Shown here in pieces: positions 23,117 through 34,982 of a stretch of 64,000 bases of DNA. The stretch's first letter is position 1. The number at the start of each line of letters is the position of its first letter. A model generated the notes under the pieces. That model was not told where the DNA came from. It searched no databases and saw only the letters and a list, made by a program, of their open reading frames with translations. Position numbers and translations under genes: made by a program. This DNA comes from Taenia hydatigena (taxonomy: Eukaryota; Platyhelminthes; Cestoda; Cyclophyllidea; Taeniidae): assembly GCA_036345935.2 (NCBI GenBank), contig JADWOT020000010.1, positions 10,507,412-10,571,411 on the forward strand, in the 5' to 3' direction.

Positions 23117-24396
23117 GTTCCTTCCATTGTTTTTTTCTATTTGCCAAACCTAGACATTCCCGATTCGACTTTTAAACGTTCAAAGTGTGTTCGTCTTTTG
23201 CATCCCAGATTAGGTAGTTGTCATTGCTTTAATCGCTCACTACAGGAACGAAGTGTGTTTTTATTGCTTCAGAAGATTTCAATGATATTTATGAATTGCA
23301 GAAAATCAGTCTTCCGGGGCGGTCACTTATTTATGACAACCGGATTTCGGAATGTGATATTTGACAATTCCGAAGACGATTCGCTTTAGGTGGTGACGTT
23401 TATATTCCCGCTCGTATGAGCGTGATTTTCCTCTTTATTCCCTCTCTCCTTAAAATGGACAAATTCACAACTCTCGATGTTCTCGTCCGATCAGAGTGTG
23501 CACCCGGCTTTTCAGCCTTTTTTCCCGAATCCACCTTTGATAAACTCTGCACGATTTGTGAATCAAAAGGTATAATGATGGCAGCGAAAAGCATTTTGTC
23601 AACCTAGTAACATGTGGTCTAAAAGTGCTTCGTCTGTGCGATGAAAAGTTAATGGATTGGCTGAATGACACCTTTAATCAAATTTGCGAGGCTGCGCATC
23701 GTATTTCCGACTATCGTCAGATGTGCCAGTTGAGAGCCATCTTGGCTCCCTCCAATGGTAATTTCCACGCTGCGGCACTCCCTCCGGGAGGTGAGTTGCA
23801 TTTACTTCATCCTCTCAGCTGGCACTGGCTGGTCAAACGCTCGTTAAATAATCATATTTTTTATCTATTATCGAATATGTGTTTCTCCTTCTATGGTCTG
23901 TTTAGTCCATTGTGTGTGCAATCAAATGTCGGTGCTAATGTTTTGGTTATTACCGAAGTGTTTTATTTTTTTGCTATCTCTTCAGACTCATCTGCGGTCA
24001 CTTCAAATGACTTGGATAGTTCTGCTCTTAAGAATCTGGCTTTTCAAATCATCGCTGACAAGCTACCGTATCAGCTTGTCGATAAGCTCTTCAGTTCCCT
24101 GGGCCTCGTTGCTCTGCCTGCAGAGGAAAAGGAAAATGAGCACAATGAAGAAAGCGGTAAGCTGAAAGTATCTCGATCTGCGGTAAATTATGGCAATCCA
24201 ACCGAAGACTACATGGCCAGTGGCACTGCTGTGAAGGCGGTAATGGTGAGCTGTGATATCTTTGCTTTTGACGTTTACGCTCTGGTAGAAAATGTAAACA
24301 AGGCTTCCTTTTTAGGCGAAATCTGCGGCACACTCCAAAAGAATGAAAATGGCTAAAGGCACTAAGTCGATCATGAGTTTTTTCTCTAAAACGTAA
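23117..24396 (+). CDS. RNASEH2B: Ribonuclease H2 subunit B (5' exon missing)
   Basis: Scaffold subunit of RNase H2, which removes ribonucleotides and RNA:DNA hybrids from nuclear DNA. Exons: 23117-23213, 23246-23353, 23390-23569, 23608-23790, 23986-24245, 24316-24396; 909 nt, 302 aa visible against 312 in human. The N-terminal beta part (SIVFFYLPNLDIP, KCVFIASEDFNDIYELQ, RSLIYDNRISE) aligns without gaps to the triple-barrel region. Later parts match the winged-helix segment (KVLRLCDEKLMDWLNDTF, NLAFQIIADKLPYQLVDKLF). The C-terminus KGTKSIMSFFSKT corresponds to the PCNA-interacting KSIDTFF box of the human protein. Introns 1-3 are 32-38 bp. No start codon fits: the first visible exon opens in phase 0 after an acceptor, so about 10-20 residues are missing. 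An unspliced reading past the 24245 donor stops early and is rejected. Confidence 0.85.
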
Positions 24397-26002
24397 GTTG
24401 TACACGAGACATACCCTCCCCCATGCATTTACGATGCGATGTGTACACGTTTTTATGTACTTTTGTGTAGCCACTTTGTGCGATTTACAATGTGCTATAA
24501 ATGTTTTCCGATTTGAGCTTCCGTTTTAATGTCGATCCACTTGATCCTCACACATTGGTGATTCTGTGCCGTCGTTAGATGTGGCAATTTTTGGTGCAAG
24601 TAGGGGTTTGTAGACCATTTTCCGTGGTGAGCGGCTGCGTGCGAGATGATGGGAAAATCGACTTATGAGCTGACCTACGCTGGGAGATCTGGTATTAGAC
24701 ATTGTCAGAACACAGATTAGTATGGTGGTCAAACAATAAGCACGGAAATGATGATATGAGGCTGAGACGTCTGCGGGACCCAATGCGCGAGGGAGATCCT
24801 GCGCCTGGGTTCACAGTTTGCGAGTTCCGGTTCCTCTTGTTGGTAGACAGTTGGGAAAGACGAAGAGGTTCGAATGAGCTTGCATGAAACTAGTTTCTGA
24901 TGGTGCTAGATCAATGTGGGTGTAATGAAATGGCGTGAAGGGTCTGCCTTTCAAGTTCTGTCCTAATTCGGTTCAGAATTACTGTATGTATCATGCTTTG
25001 CAAATAAAAGTAGAATCATATCAGTGCGTGAACATTTAGAGCGAAAAAATATTGTTTTAGAAGCGCTTCTAGGAATAAGTGATAATAAAAACAATTTATT
25101 GAGCTGTTTCCGGCGTGACCGTAGTTTCTCTGAGAAACTACTTAAGTAGATATTTGAAGCGTAGTACAACAAATGATTTCTTAACTTATTTTTTTTCGCA
25201 AGAAGTGCACTTAGGAGTGCCAAACACCTCTGTGTTCAAATATTTATTATTAATGTACACTTCTAGGTGTCACTGTGGAAGGTTCCTCCTCTCCCCTTTT
25301 TCTGTCCGTACAATTTAAACCTTTGTTACAGGATGGAGAAAAGACATAACGGGATAAATTCGGAGAGTTCAAGACGGGGATACGTTGCGTAATGAGGAGG
25401 GACCGCGCTGCTCTGCAACTAGGTTCAAATCGTTGTCCATCCTCTGGCCTACGAAGCACAAATAGAGAACATAGGTATTACAGTTACTATGCCTAATTCT
25501 TGCTCTGGTGAAGGCGCCTGAGACTACGGATACCAGCAGGTCTTTTCGTTACATGGAGCACAACATACTCTCAAAGCTCCAAGAGGTAAATAAAAATTAG
25601 GGAAAATAAATAAATTTTGATTTAGTAAATACAGTTGGGTCTTTTCAAATATATCATATACATTGCTTCTTTTAATCAGTGCCCTTGGGTCGCGTTTTCG
25701 ACAATGCGAGGCGTAGCTGAACATTGTGAGGTGCAATTTGGTTTTATTGACTTTTATTTTTATCTTCTGCAGTAGTAATTGTGTTTCTTACCTACTACTT
25801 GGCTCGACGTTTTTTGCTTTTACGTGCGAGTAATGTCTTCTATTCGGTTTCTTAGTTGTAGTTTTCGTCTCAATCATACCCCTGTTCATTTTCCAACGCT
25901 ATTTCATATTGCATTAATCTGTAGCCCTTTAATTCTTTTTTGCATTGTTTTTGTCATTACCATTCACTGAAAGTGATTTTGCGTTGCTCTCTTGTTATTA
26001 AG
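24397..26002. other. No gene recognised
   Basis: A/T-rich sequence with short frames only. The left end must contain the RNASEH2B 3' UTR; a candidate AATAAA lies near 25005. The right end probably holds the unplaced 5' exons of the next gene; an ATG near 25832 opens a hydrophobic frame but could not be joined in phase. Confidence 0.45.
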
Positions 26003-27061
26003 GACTCAGAGAACTCAGTAAATGTTTTGGATCCTGAAACTCGGCTTCCTTCTCACTACTTGATAGTTCTGGATGCTATCAAGAGGCGTATGTCCTCCGG
26101 TTTTCATATTGTGTGCCTTCTACAGGTGCTGTACACTTTTCCTTATGCTTATAATGCAGTTTTTGAAACTCTCGCCTTTTGGCAGAGCTTTGAGAGCTTC
26201 CGGTATGGTAATCACGACTTTTGATATCACCGCAGAATAATTTGCTGCTACATCACCCAATAAATGAAGCGATTTGTGTTCTTGCTATTTTTGGTGCGAC
26301 CATCTAGTTTTTAAATTGCAGTATTTACTGCTGTGGTCTGCATAAAACTATAGTGAGTAAAGTAGTTCACACACAAAATTATTTTAATGAGGCCAGACAC
26401 TCAGAATGTGTTCCCTGGTGTTTCGCTGCAGGCTTCGGCTCTTGTGAGGCATGCTGCGTACGTCTTGCTGATCAGCGAGATCTAATCGCTGTCGCGAAGC
26501 TGAATGAGACGTTATTGGACGTTTTCGTACCATGCAATGAACCGGCGGCTCCTGGTAGCATCTCATGGACAACAGAGCATCTTGTACATCGCCTTTTGCC
26601 TCCTCCTTCCTTCCACCGCCCTCTCACTGACGCTATTTCGAGTCACCTCCACAGACAACTCGACGAAGGATCAATAAGGTTGTGTAATGCGTGTCTAATT
26701 TTAGTAGGGTGATCTTCTGTGTTTGAATGTCAAATAATTGACCATTTCAAGCATTACTACGATCGAGGTAAACATATTTTCTAGACTAATTGTGGTTATG
26801 GATGTGCCCCCTATTTTTCTTTCTAGATTTCATCTTGTCTTCCTGGATGCTGATTGTCGACCTTTGTTCGTGACCGCAAAGCGGGGTTTCATGGATGCAT
26901 TTGAATTTGACGCTGTGATGTCGGGACGACGTCAAGCAAGGGATCCGCCTCGCCGTTTTGCATCGTCCAGTGTTCGCTCTAGTCGGACCTTCCCCTCTTT
27001 GGATATATTCGATCCCCCAGATCCTTATAACAGTACAGATACAGATGATCAATGGGTGTAG
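26003..27061 (+). CDS. Unidentified conserved-looking gene, C-terminal part
   Basis: Three exons join in phase with good signals: 26003-26207, 26432-26678, 26827-27061; 687 nt, 228 aa ending ...STDTDDQWV and a TAG stop. The peptide is globular and mostly non-repetitive: LPSHYLIVLDAIKRRMSSG, then CCVRLADQRDLIAVAKLNE, then FHLVFLDADCRPLFVTAKRG, with a disordered Arg/Ser/Pro tail. I do not recognise the family. The 5' end is not resolved; the first exon listed opens in phase 0 after an acceptor TTATTAAG. There is no signal peptide or membrane helix in this part. It lies in tandem with the next plus-strand gene, with a solo LTR between them, but a link between the two is not shown. Confidence 0.55.
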
Positions 27062-27079
27062 GCGTGTTTCTGTGTACTG

Positions 27080-27264
27080 TGTAGTGCTTTATCTGTTTGT
27101 GCTGCCGATTTCTGTCAAGGTCACAGAGGTGGCCATATTGCCCAAGCTGCGCGGGCTGGCCTCCGGGCCATGCCAGCAGTATATTTCCCTCTGTCCTGCA
27201 TATATATGTGTTCTACCCTGCCACTTTGCCTTCTTTTACCTTAAGGGAGTCTCGGGACGCTACA
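27080..27264 (+). mobile_element. Solo LTR of TRIM-like retrotransposon (copy 5)
   Basis: 185-bp full-length LTR in plus orientation, starting TGTAGTGCTT and ending GGGACGCTACA, bounded by perfect TACTG duplications at 27075-27079 and 27265-27269. It lies 18 bp after the stop codon of the preceding gene, so it must lie within or overlap that gene's 3' UTR, and about 290 bp before the start codon of the next gene. The TATATAT stretch is intact. Confidence 0.88.
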
Positions 27265-27556
27265 TACTGAATCTCGGTTTTTACGATAAACTTCGCAAAA
27301 GCGGGTGGTGGTGTGGGTTGGTCTCGGTGCGGCGGCACGGCGTGTGGGCCGCGAAGGTCCTCTTCGAGGGACGGGCTTGACATACCTGCCAATAAGCAAC
27401 GCAAATATGATTTATTTGGAAATATTTGCGAAGGTAGTCTTGGTGTCAGTGGTGGAAATATGCAGTTATAGGTTACTGTTTAAAATGTTATGTTGTAAAT
27501 CATTTGGGGTCGTTTGTTTTAGTCCTTCGATTTGCCTTTCGTACTGCCTTGACTTG

Positions 27557-29026
27557 ATGGAGCCTAATAAGTGGGTAGGCTCTTCGTCCTCAGCCTGTTT
27601 GCTCGAGGAGTCGCTCCAGAGTATCCTCTTGCAAACCTTTGATAGTGTTTCCGATGCTCAAAGTTTTTTACTACTGAACAACATATCCGTTTTCTCTTTT
27701 ACTCTACTAGATCTTTCAAGTGATGGGCTCGAAAATTCTGGTTTCGAATTTCAAAGACCTGTTGATTCGTGGCCACAAGCCTTATTCCTCAGGAATTCTC
27801 AATCTCCTTTGATAACTAGCGGATTTTCGGTTTCTGGCATAATTACAGACACTTCGGATCAGCTTACTTCATATGCAACATACGTTCTTCTTATAAAAAT
27901 GTCGGTCGATGATACGTTTCATTCTGCTCATCTGCTATCGCTGGAACACGCCGAATTCAAATGTATCAATGAATTTTATTTTGTTGAGCTTTATCTGGAT
28001 GTCAATAGATTCTTGTGGGGAATCACTAAATTAGTATTTCAGCGACATTCGCTTCCGCAAAACTATCAACTTGTTCTCACGACCGCCCTTTTGGCCCATA
28101 ACAGCAATTCTTTTGTGGATAGGATCTACCTTCTAATTTTTTTGGCATTTGCCTATCCTCTCTTCGGTGCAACTCCTTCCCTAATGTCCTACCTGCAAAT
28201 CGGTGATGTTTCAGCTAACATTTTTTGGTACGAAATTATTCATCTCGTACTTCAACGTAATTCTCGTCTTTCTTTTCTCTCTTCTCGTACAGAGAATGCT
28301 GTTCTTCGTGAGATTGATTGTTTTATTCGCGAATTCCATCTCTGCCGCGTCTGGCAAGGCTACGATTGTCATCCTTTAGAGATGTTCCTTCGTGATATAA
28401 GTAATTTCAGTAAGTGTTGACTTTCACTAACAACTCTTCTAGATGATCCTCTGGTGGTAGGTGTCTTACGAACTTGTCTTCTTCCCTACATAAGTGATGA
28501 TATCGACATTAGCAAGCTATTATCGGCTGACTGTCTCACCGAAATAATGCTATCGAGCAATGTCTGTCAAGCATTTGCTGACTACCATCCACGCACTATT
28601 GTGGCTATGTTTGAAAACGCTGATCTCATAAAAAGCGCACTTCGTTTCTGCGACCGCTTACACACTCTTCTGGGTGAGCCGCAGTTAGAGGGCTGGATTT
28701 CTCGTGTCCTCCCTCTCTACCAACTCTGCTCAGAACAGTTGGGCATTTTCGGCACTTCTCCATGGACAAAGTGGAGACTGGACTGGCACAATGCCGGTTC
28801 TTTATTGCATTGGTTAGAGCGCCACTCTGTGGACATTGATGGCGGTGGTGATGGTAGGGTGCCAAGACTCACCCGGTTGGCGTGTCGAGCCCTTCGTTTT
28901 GCTCTACGGCAGTATCTTGACGCATTGCCACAACCTAGACCCTCCTTCACTGCCCAAGTAGAGGCTCTCAAGGGGATTTCGCCCGCTATAAAACGAATTA
29001 TCCTTTTCAATGCAGAAGATAGTTGA
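27557..29026 (+). CDS. Unidentified ~478-aa protein, two exons
   Basis: Exons 27557-28409 and 28443-29026 joined by a 33-bp GT-AG intron; 1437 nt, 478 aa. The frame is open further upstream to 27305, but the ATG at 27557 (MEPNKWVGSSSS) is the best start because the upstream part is low-quality sequence next to the LTR. The protein is largely alpha-helical in character, Leu-rich (for example SLQSILLQTFDSVSDAQSFL, NADLIKSALRFCDRLHTLL), without signal peptide, metal sites or repeats I can name. HEAT-like or adaptor folds are possible but unproven. No homologue comes to mind. Confidence 0.65.
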
Positions 29027-30244
29027 TTTGACCGACCATTGTGCTTTGTGCTTCTCCATTTTCCGAACTTACATCTTTTTCGGTGTATTTTTCTACTTCG
29101 TTTTGATATTTTTTATTTTGAATCGGATACTTCCTGTTTATGTGCTTGTCCTATCGACATGAACGATGGTCGTGTGGGTGATTAGGGGAAGTAGGATGTG
29201 GGGCTAAAAATTTTCCGAAATTTCCTCTCCCGACATAAGATCTGTAAGATTGTGACACGACTACTTGTGTTCCAGTTGGGATAATTTTCATTGACGCCTC
29301 TTCCAACCTGGTCAAAATAATGTAGGAAGTAAAAAGCGCTGTTTTCATGTGAAATGATGTATGTTTCTCTTATTCCACGCGGTAATTTGTTGCAGCTCGT
29401 ACCTCTACCCTGCAGTATTACATTTGGGCCATGCTAATAGCCCCAAAGACCTTTTTTATGCCAGTGCTATGCATTATTTCATGCCACTTTGAATGACTCA
29501 ACTGCTAAGAAAATTCGGCGTGCGATAAAAACTTGCCGCTATGCGACCTAGCTGCATTGGTTTTTCAGCTTCCGTGACCTGTGCTTCCGTTCAGAGGTCC
29601 AAATCCTGGAGTCGTTTAACTAATCACGCCTTCAAGAAGGACTCGCAAAATACTAAGTTTGTTTACATATTCCTCATTTGGGTCTCGAGAGCACTTAATG
29701 ATCCACCCTAGTTGGGTGGGGTCCAAATAAATGTGGCTGAGCAGCTCTGAAGTGCAAATAAAGTGACAAGGAGGAGAGCTTTCAAATTATTCTGCTCGAG
29801 AGCAATGTATCAGTGTGCTACAAAACAACTTCTAATGATGTATTTTGATAGCATTGGGTGTATCAACGTAATTCATTGCAAATAAATATGTGTTCGTTGC
29901 TTAAAAGATGCACTAAATTTTTTTAGGATAACAACAGTTTAGCACTTCAGTACTTTGTGTACCGTATGCATATAGGGACAAAATAATAAGAGCATTAGAC
30001 TGGCTTAAACCAAAATAAATATATCTACGTTTATTATTTAGCCAAGGTCAGCTTAGAACAGTACACAAAACTATTAAATTCAAATACCTTTCTGTATTTG
30101 TTTACGTTTACTGGGTCGCAGTGTGGCTCCCTTAAAGTCCTTTGGAGTCGGTGGGTATATTGTGCTGCTGTGAGAGGGGGTGCTTCCTTATTGGAATCCA
30201 GGGTTGTTTAGTAAAGGATAAGTTCAGTACGTAAAAATATATTG
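29027..30244. other. Intergenic, no gene recognised
   Basis: A/T-rich, with short frames only. It contains the 3' UTR of the unidentified gene and the promoter region of the RPB3 gene. No repeat of the LTR family was seen here. Confidence 0.55.
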
Positions 30245-30255
30245 TCTTATTGTAG
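30245..30255 (+). promoter_or_regulatory. Candidate 5'-UTR splice or trans-splice acceptor
   Basis: TCTTATTGTAG ends 8 nt before the RPB3 start codon. The spacing is like that upstream of the ATPase beta gene. It could be a spliced-leader acceptor or the end of a 5'-UTR intron. Confidence 0.45.
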
Positions 30256-30263
30256 ACACAACA

Positions 30264-32444
30264 ATGCCCTACGCGAATCAGTCCATCGTCACAGTAACGT
30301 CTTACAACGATGAAGTTTTTAAATTCACTCTCGAGGACACGGATTTGAGCGTGGCTAATGCCATACGACGCGTCTGCATTGCGGAGGTGCCTACTCTTGC
30401 CATCGACTGGGTGCAGTTGGAGGAGAATAATACGATGCTCAATGATGAGTTCATTGCTCAACGCATCGGTCTAATTCCACTCACCTCAGATGACGTGGTC
30501 GATAAGATGTCCTACTTTCGTGAGTGTACCTGCCGCGATTTCTGCAAGGAGTGTTCGATTGAGTTGACTCTCGATGTCAGTTGCACTGACGACACGCCTC
30601 GCCATGTTACTGGTGCTGATTTGATCACAAGTAACCCTGATGTTCGTCCTGTGCCCTGTCGTGATGAAAATGATGAGTCTTCGCCTTATACTGGACAGCA
30701 AGTAAGCAGATTCGCTGAGTAGATACTTTTGCATAGTTTCATCTAATTTGGCTTAATCAAATGCTGTTTATTGCATTTTGTAACTGTGGCAATCTACCTG
30801 TACTTTTGCTGTACAATGGCTTAAACCTAGCCTTTTTAAGACCAGAAAGCTCTTCTGAATGATTCCCAGCAAGGGTGCTTGCCGTATGACTGGTTGGTCG
30901 GATGAGTTGGAAGTCGATTATTAAATGAGTGGATCCGGAAAGGGTTTATGCATGTACGGACTGAAGAACATATGCGAATAGAATAGACAGATGGTTAGAC
31001 ATAAGAACAGTTCTTCATTTTAACCTCAAATTATATTAAAACTTGATTATTTCCTCGAATAGGGTATGAACTTTCACGGCGATCTGAGTTTTAGGGCATT
31101 AATTTTAACTATATAACTAATAGGTCCTTAACTTAAGTGGAGTGACCAAGCACTTGGGAAATGGATTTACGAGTACCTTTCATGTGTATTTTAGGAGTCA
31201 ATTCTCATAGTGAAGATGCGCAAGGGCCAGCGGTTGAAGTTGCGTGCCTTTGCCAAGAAAGGCTTTGGAAAGGAGCACGCCAAGTGGAACCCCACAGCAG
31301 GCGTGGGTTTCGAGTATGACCCCGACAATGCTTTGCGCCACACCTTCCTTCAAAAACCTGAGGACTGGCCGCGTTCTGAGTACTCCGAATTGCCTGCCGA
31401 TTCGGAACAGTCGCAGGCGCCCTACGATCCCTTTGGCAAGGCAAGTTTGGACACTAATGCTATTTCGGAGGAACTTGTTATCCTCACCGATGTTTGTTTC
31501 ATGACACCGTGTTACCGAAGTTCATCGGGATTGTTGCTGTTCTTGAGCTATTCGTTTGTCTAATTTTGCCACGGTTCTTACTGATTCCTCCAACTTTCCG
31601 TTTTCTCGCTGCCCTCTTTTTTCCTTCGTCCATCTTGTTATTCATTCTTAGCATAATTTCTTGACCCAGCTATTGTACCTTGTATGACATATATTCATCC
31701 GAGTTTTGGCATTGTTTTAGTCTATTCTGGCTACCTTTTGAGGGCTTAATTTTCCCTTCTAACTTTGCTCAGTCCTTATCGGACTTTGCCCTATCACAGC
31801 TCGTAGATTTCACTCTCCATCATTCACTTCCCCCCTCTCTCTCGATTTAGACCCCTTGCGTTTAATGTATGAATGAATTCACCTGTTCCATTTTCCTCAC
31901 TTTCTTGAACTGTTTTCTGGCTCTCTTGTTGGTTCAAATACTGGCCGTATTACCGGTAGGTGCGGATCATAAGAAGCGCTTTTTGTTGCCTTTTTTGGTC
32001 ACCAATTCAGGGATCTGGCTATTGGTTTATCGGATCCTCGATATGAATTCGAGGATCCAGAGTTGCGGTTACTTTGCGGCTTCACCGTTTTCCAAATTCA
32101 GGCATATTTTGGCGTTGAGAGGATACTTGTGTGGTGCGCTTCCAATCAGATGCAAAAGAGGATCACTGAGGTGTTTTTAATTGTTCTCATCAACTGTTCA
32201 CCAACGCATTATTTATCTCATTCCTGGTAGATCCCGGTACTTTTACCAGTTAACCCCCAAGAATCAAGTTGTTTGGGAGAAAGGCAGCGATGCTTAGCTA
32301 TTCTCCTTTCCCTTCCAGCCGTCGAAGTTCTACTTTACAATCGAATCGTGCGGTTCATTAAAGGCCAAGAACATAATATTCTCGGCGTTACGAGTGCTGA
32401 AGGAGAAATTGACAACTCTCCAAGAAAATCTTCCACCTGAATGA
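30264..32444 (+). CDS. POLR2C: DNA-directed RNA polymerase II subunit RPB3
   Basis: Alpha-like subunit of RNA polymerase II that pairs with RPB11 and nucleates core assembly in the nucleus. Exons 30264-30701, 31195-31440, 32319-32444; 810 nt, 269 aa (human 275). Residue 1 onward, [11 protein letters not shown], is the family start. [20 protein letters not shown] and [10 protein letters not shown] form the dimerisation part; the zinc-site cysteines are in [13 protein letters not shown]. Exon 2 holds [20 protein letters not shown] and APYDPFGK; exon 3 gives [13 protein letters not shown] and a short helical tail. The second intron starts GCAAGT rather than GT; phase and homology at GK|PSKFYF fix this junction. 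Very sure of identity. Confidence 0.96.
31441..32318 (+). other. GC-AG intron in POLR2C
   Basis: The donor reads AAG|GCAAGT and the acceptor CCTTCCAG. The next GT downstream gives the wrong phase, whereas the GC donor restores the conserved GKP-FYF junction exactly. The AAG before GC and AAGT after it are the strong flanking bases typical of this minor donor class. Confidence 0.85.
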
Positions 32445-34530
32445 TGCATCGACTGTCGATGGTCCATTCTCCCTTCTCCGTGTGTGTACATACATACTTT
32501 TTGCATTGTTTTGTATGCATATTCGCAAGGATAGGCGCGCTTCACCGTGTGGTTTTTCAACGTAAAGACCGCTATGCCACAATGCGACTTAAAGGACTTG
32601 TGAACTGCCAAGAAGGCATTAAATGAGTTGTTTAAAGTTGTTTATTATTGGCATTGCCTTGAGAAGGCGGTTTTGGATCGACTTAGGCGGTTCATTTTCT
32701 TTTTGGAATTTCAACTTAAGGGTAGCGCTAAGACACTAAATTGGCGAAATTGGAAGACAGGTGCAAATTCTTGATCAATGTTAAATGCAATTTCAAGATG
32801 TCTGGGTTGCTTTGAAGACTTCATTACAGGTGGATCTAAAAGGAAGAGGGGAAGGGATTCACGAGTGGAGGGAGGAGGGCATTTTATCTCTAGCCGCGTC
32901 TTACGGGCGGGAGGAGGCGTAGGCGGTGGAATCACAAGTTCGTCTCAACCAGCGTGCGTGCTTGAGTTCCTTTGATACCTCAACGGATTCCTTCCCCGTA
33001 GAATTGGTAGAAGTAATACTAAAGAATTTCACTCCACCACAGCCACTGAAACTAAGAATGGGAACCACAAGGTTGGATGACAAGAAGCTCTCTCTGTAGT
33101 AGACCTTATAACAAAAGGGGAAGTAACGAAGGCGCAGAACCAGAAACATGCTGTCAATGCGAAAACACTATCAATAAACCAGGTGAGTTTAAAATCTACA
33201 GACAGATTCTAAAGGTGCTGAATAAGTAAATAAAGGACTGGCATAGCATTTTTAGCATTTTCTTGTCAACTAAATTTATCCATCAATCTACGCAACGCCT
33301 GTTTGCACCAATTGGGGGCTCATAATTAAGCAAATACCATCAAATTATTGAGTGGACAGTGCTACACTATAAGGCTTGGGACTAACTCCAGAATTTCAAG
33401 AAATCTCACAGTTAATGCGTCTAACTGCCCTTGGTGTTTGTAAGCGTACACTTCATCTTTTTCAAAAAATGTCAAGGTCATCAGGCTCAATGCACGGAAC
33501 ATTTAAAACTTAGTGACTTAAGACTTTAGTGATGACTTCACTTGGTTCTGAGTAAGTCAATCTGGTATTAGCAAAATGGTATTTCGAATATTCTAACATA
33601 GCATTCGTTTTCTGAAATAAAAAGTGAGTAATCTTTTGGGCGATTGCTGGGAGAGGAAAAGATTTTCTGCATTTCAACAGAATATGCCTTAGCAGCTTTC
33701 CACATATTTGTGTGTCAGTTTATTCAAACACATTTCCCAATTAAGTACAGCCAAACGTAGCTATTTAACGGGGGATTCTAACCGCACTCAATAAAGTACT
33801 ACCTCTCTCTTAAATCGACAAATAATAGTCTTTTTCGACTTATTACTTGACGCTGTTTACATAGATTGAGGTTGGTGCCTTTAAAGGCAAAGTTGTGCTT
33901 TAGAAAAACACCTCTTTTACTTGACGTCGTGTCTAGCCTAGACCAGTAAAACCCAAGGCCCGTGTCACTGCGGAGTGGCTAGCAACAGACAACACAAAAG
34001 CCTTGCTACCTTTCTAACTTTTAACTTTTCCATCTCTTCAAAAAAAATTATGCAACTGAAATTTGCGTAGCTCCTCTATGGTGAGCATTTAGGTTCATGC
34101 AGTTTATGGTGTCAAAAACTAAAAAATTATTCGTCAAATAATCCTTGATACAATACATTACCCCTTCATAACTGAAGCAATGCAAATTTGACTCGAAAGT
34201 TATCTCCTGTATTATTCACCACCTCTCGTTAATTTCCCATCAGTGATTATTTGACGTTTTTGCTATCAACATCTCCAATGCCCAGACAGCTTGACATGCA
34301 TCAATTAAATAAATACCATTGGAATACAGAGAACACTAGAAATGAGAACACGGATGTAGGTGGGCAGTACCCCTCTCTCTGCCCTCTTTATTCTCGTCCC
34401 CTCCAATACTGGACATACTCATTGGCAAGCTGGTCGTTGTGTGTGTCCCATCAGAGTATCGTTTTATTTCCACTAATTTCTATCACGTGTATTCAGGCTT
34501 ACGTCTCCCCTCTTCCGCTCCTCTCATTCA
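32445..34530. other. Intergenic, no gene recognised
   Basis: Begins with the RPB3 3' UTR (ATTAAA near 32620). The rest is A/T-rich with no coding signal, ending at the dispersed repeat of 34535. Confidence 0.5.
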
Positions 34531-34534
34531 TCCG

Positions 34535-34785
34535 TTTCTACTTCTTGAACATGCTCCACCTCTCATCGCCACACAGTTTTGGGGTGCTGTGCTCTACTGA
34601 TACCACTAAGAGCTCAATGCTGGAATCGCATTCAACTTGGACAGTAAAGCAGACCAAACTCCATCCCCACCAGATTCAACTGACATCTGACGCCCGAGGA
34701 GCGAGGCGTTGGAACAACAGAGACCCGCGGAGTAGAGCACACCATACCAAAGCAAAATAGACACCATCACACCAGCACAAGGACG
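34535..34785 (+). repeat. Dispersed repeat family B, copy 1
   Basis: About 250 bp that match 43615-43865 in the same orientation at roughly 80% by eye. Shared words include CTTCTTGA, GGGGTGCYGYGCTCTACT, CTCCATCCCCACCAGATTCA and AACAACAGAGACCC. This copy carries about 27 extra bases (GACGCCCGAGGAGCGAGG region) missing from the other. No terminal repeats or coding frame were seen, so the class is unknown. Confidence 0.65.
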
Positions 34786-34960
34786 TCAATCTGCTCCCCA
34801 CAATGCATGTAAGTGGGGACGTGAACCCTCCGCCCCAAATAGCTTCACATCACTACAAGGAGCAGAACCCGAAGACTGCTGGAATCCCCCCACATCTCGA
34901 CAGCTCTGAGCACCAAGGAATCCCAGAATAGCCAATGAATTCCCCATTGCCATCTTCACA

Positions 34961-34982
34961 CCTCCTCCTCCTCCTCCTCCTC
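34961..34982. repeat. (CTC)n microsatellite
   Basis: A run of seven CTC units in noncoding DNA downstream of the kinase gene. Confidence 0.85.

Noticed and set aside
24157..24356. Unspliced continuation of RNASEH2B ending in LQKNENG
   Set aside because: The donor at 24246 joined to 24316 restores the PIP-box tail of the family, whereas the unspliced reading loses it.
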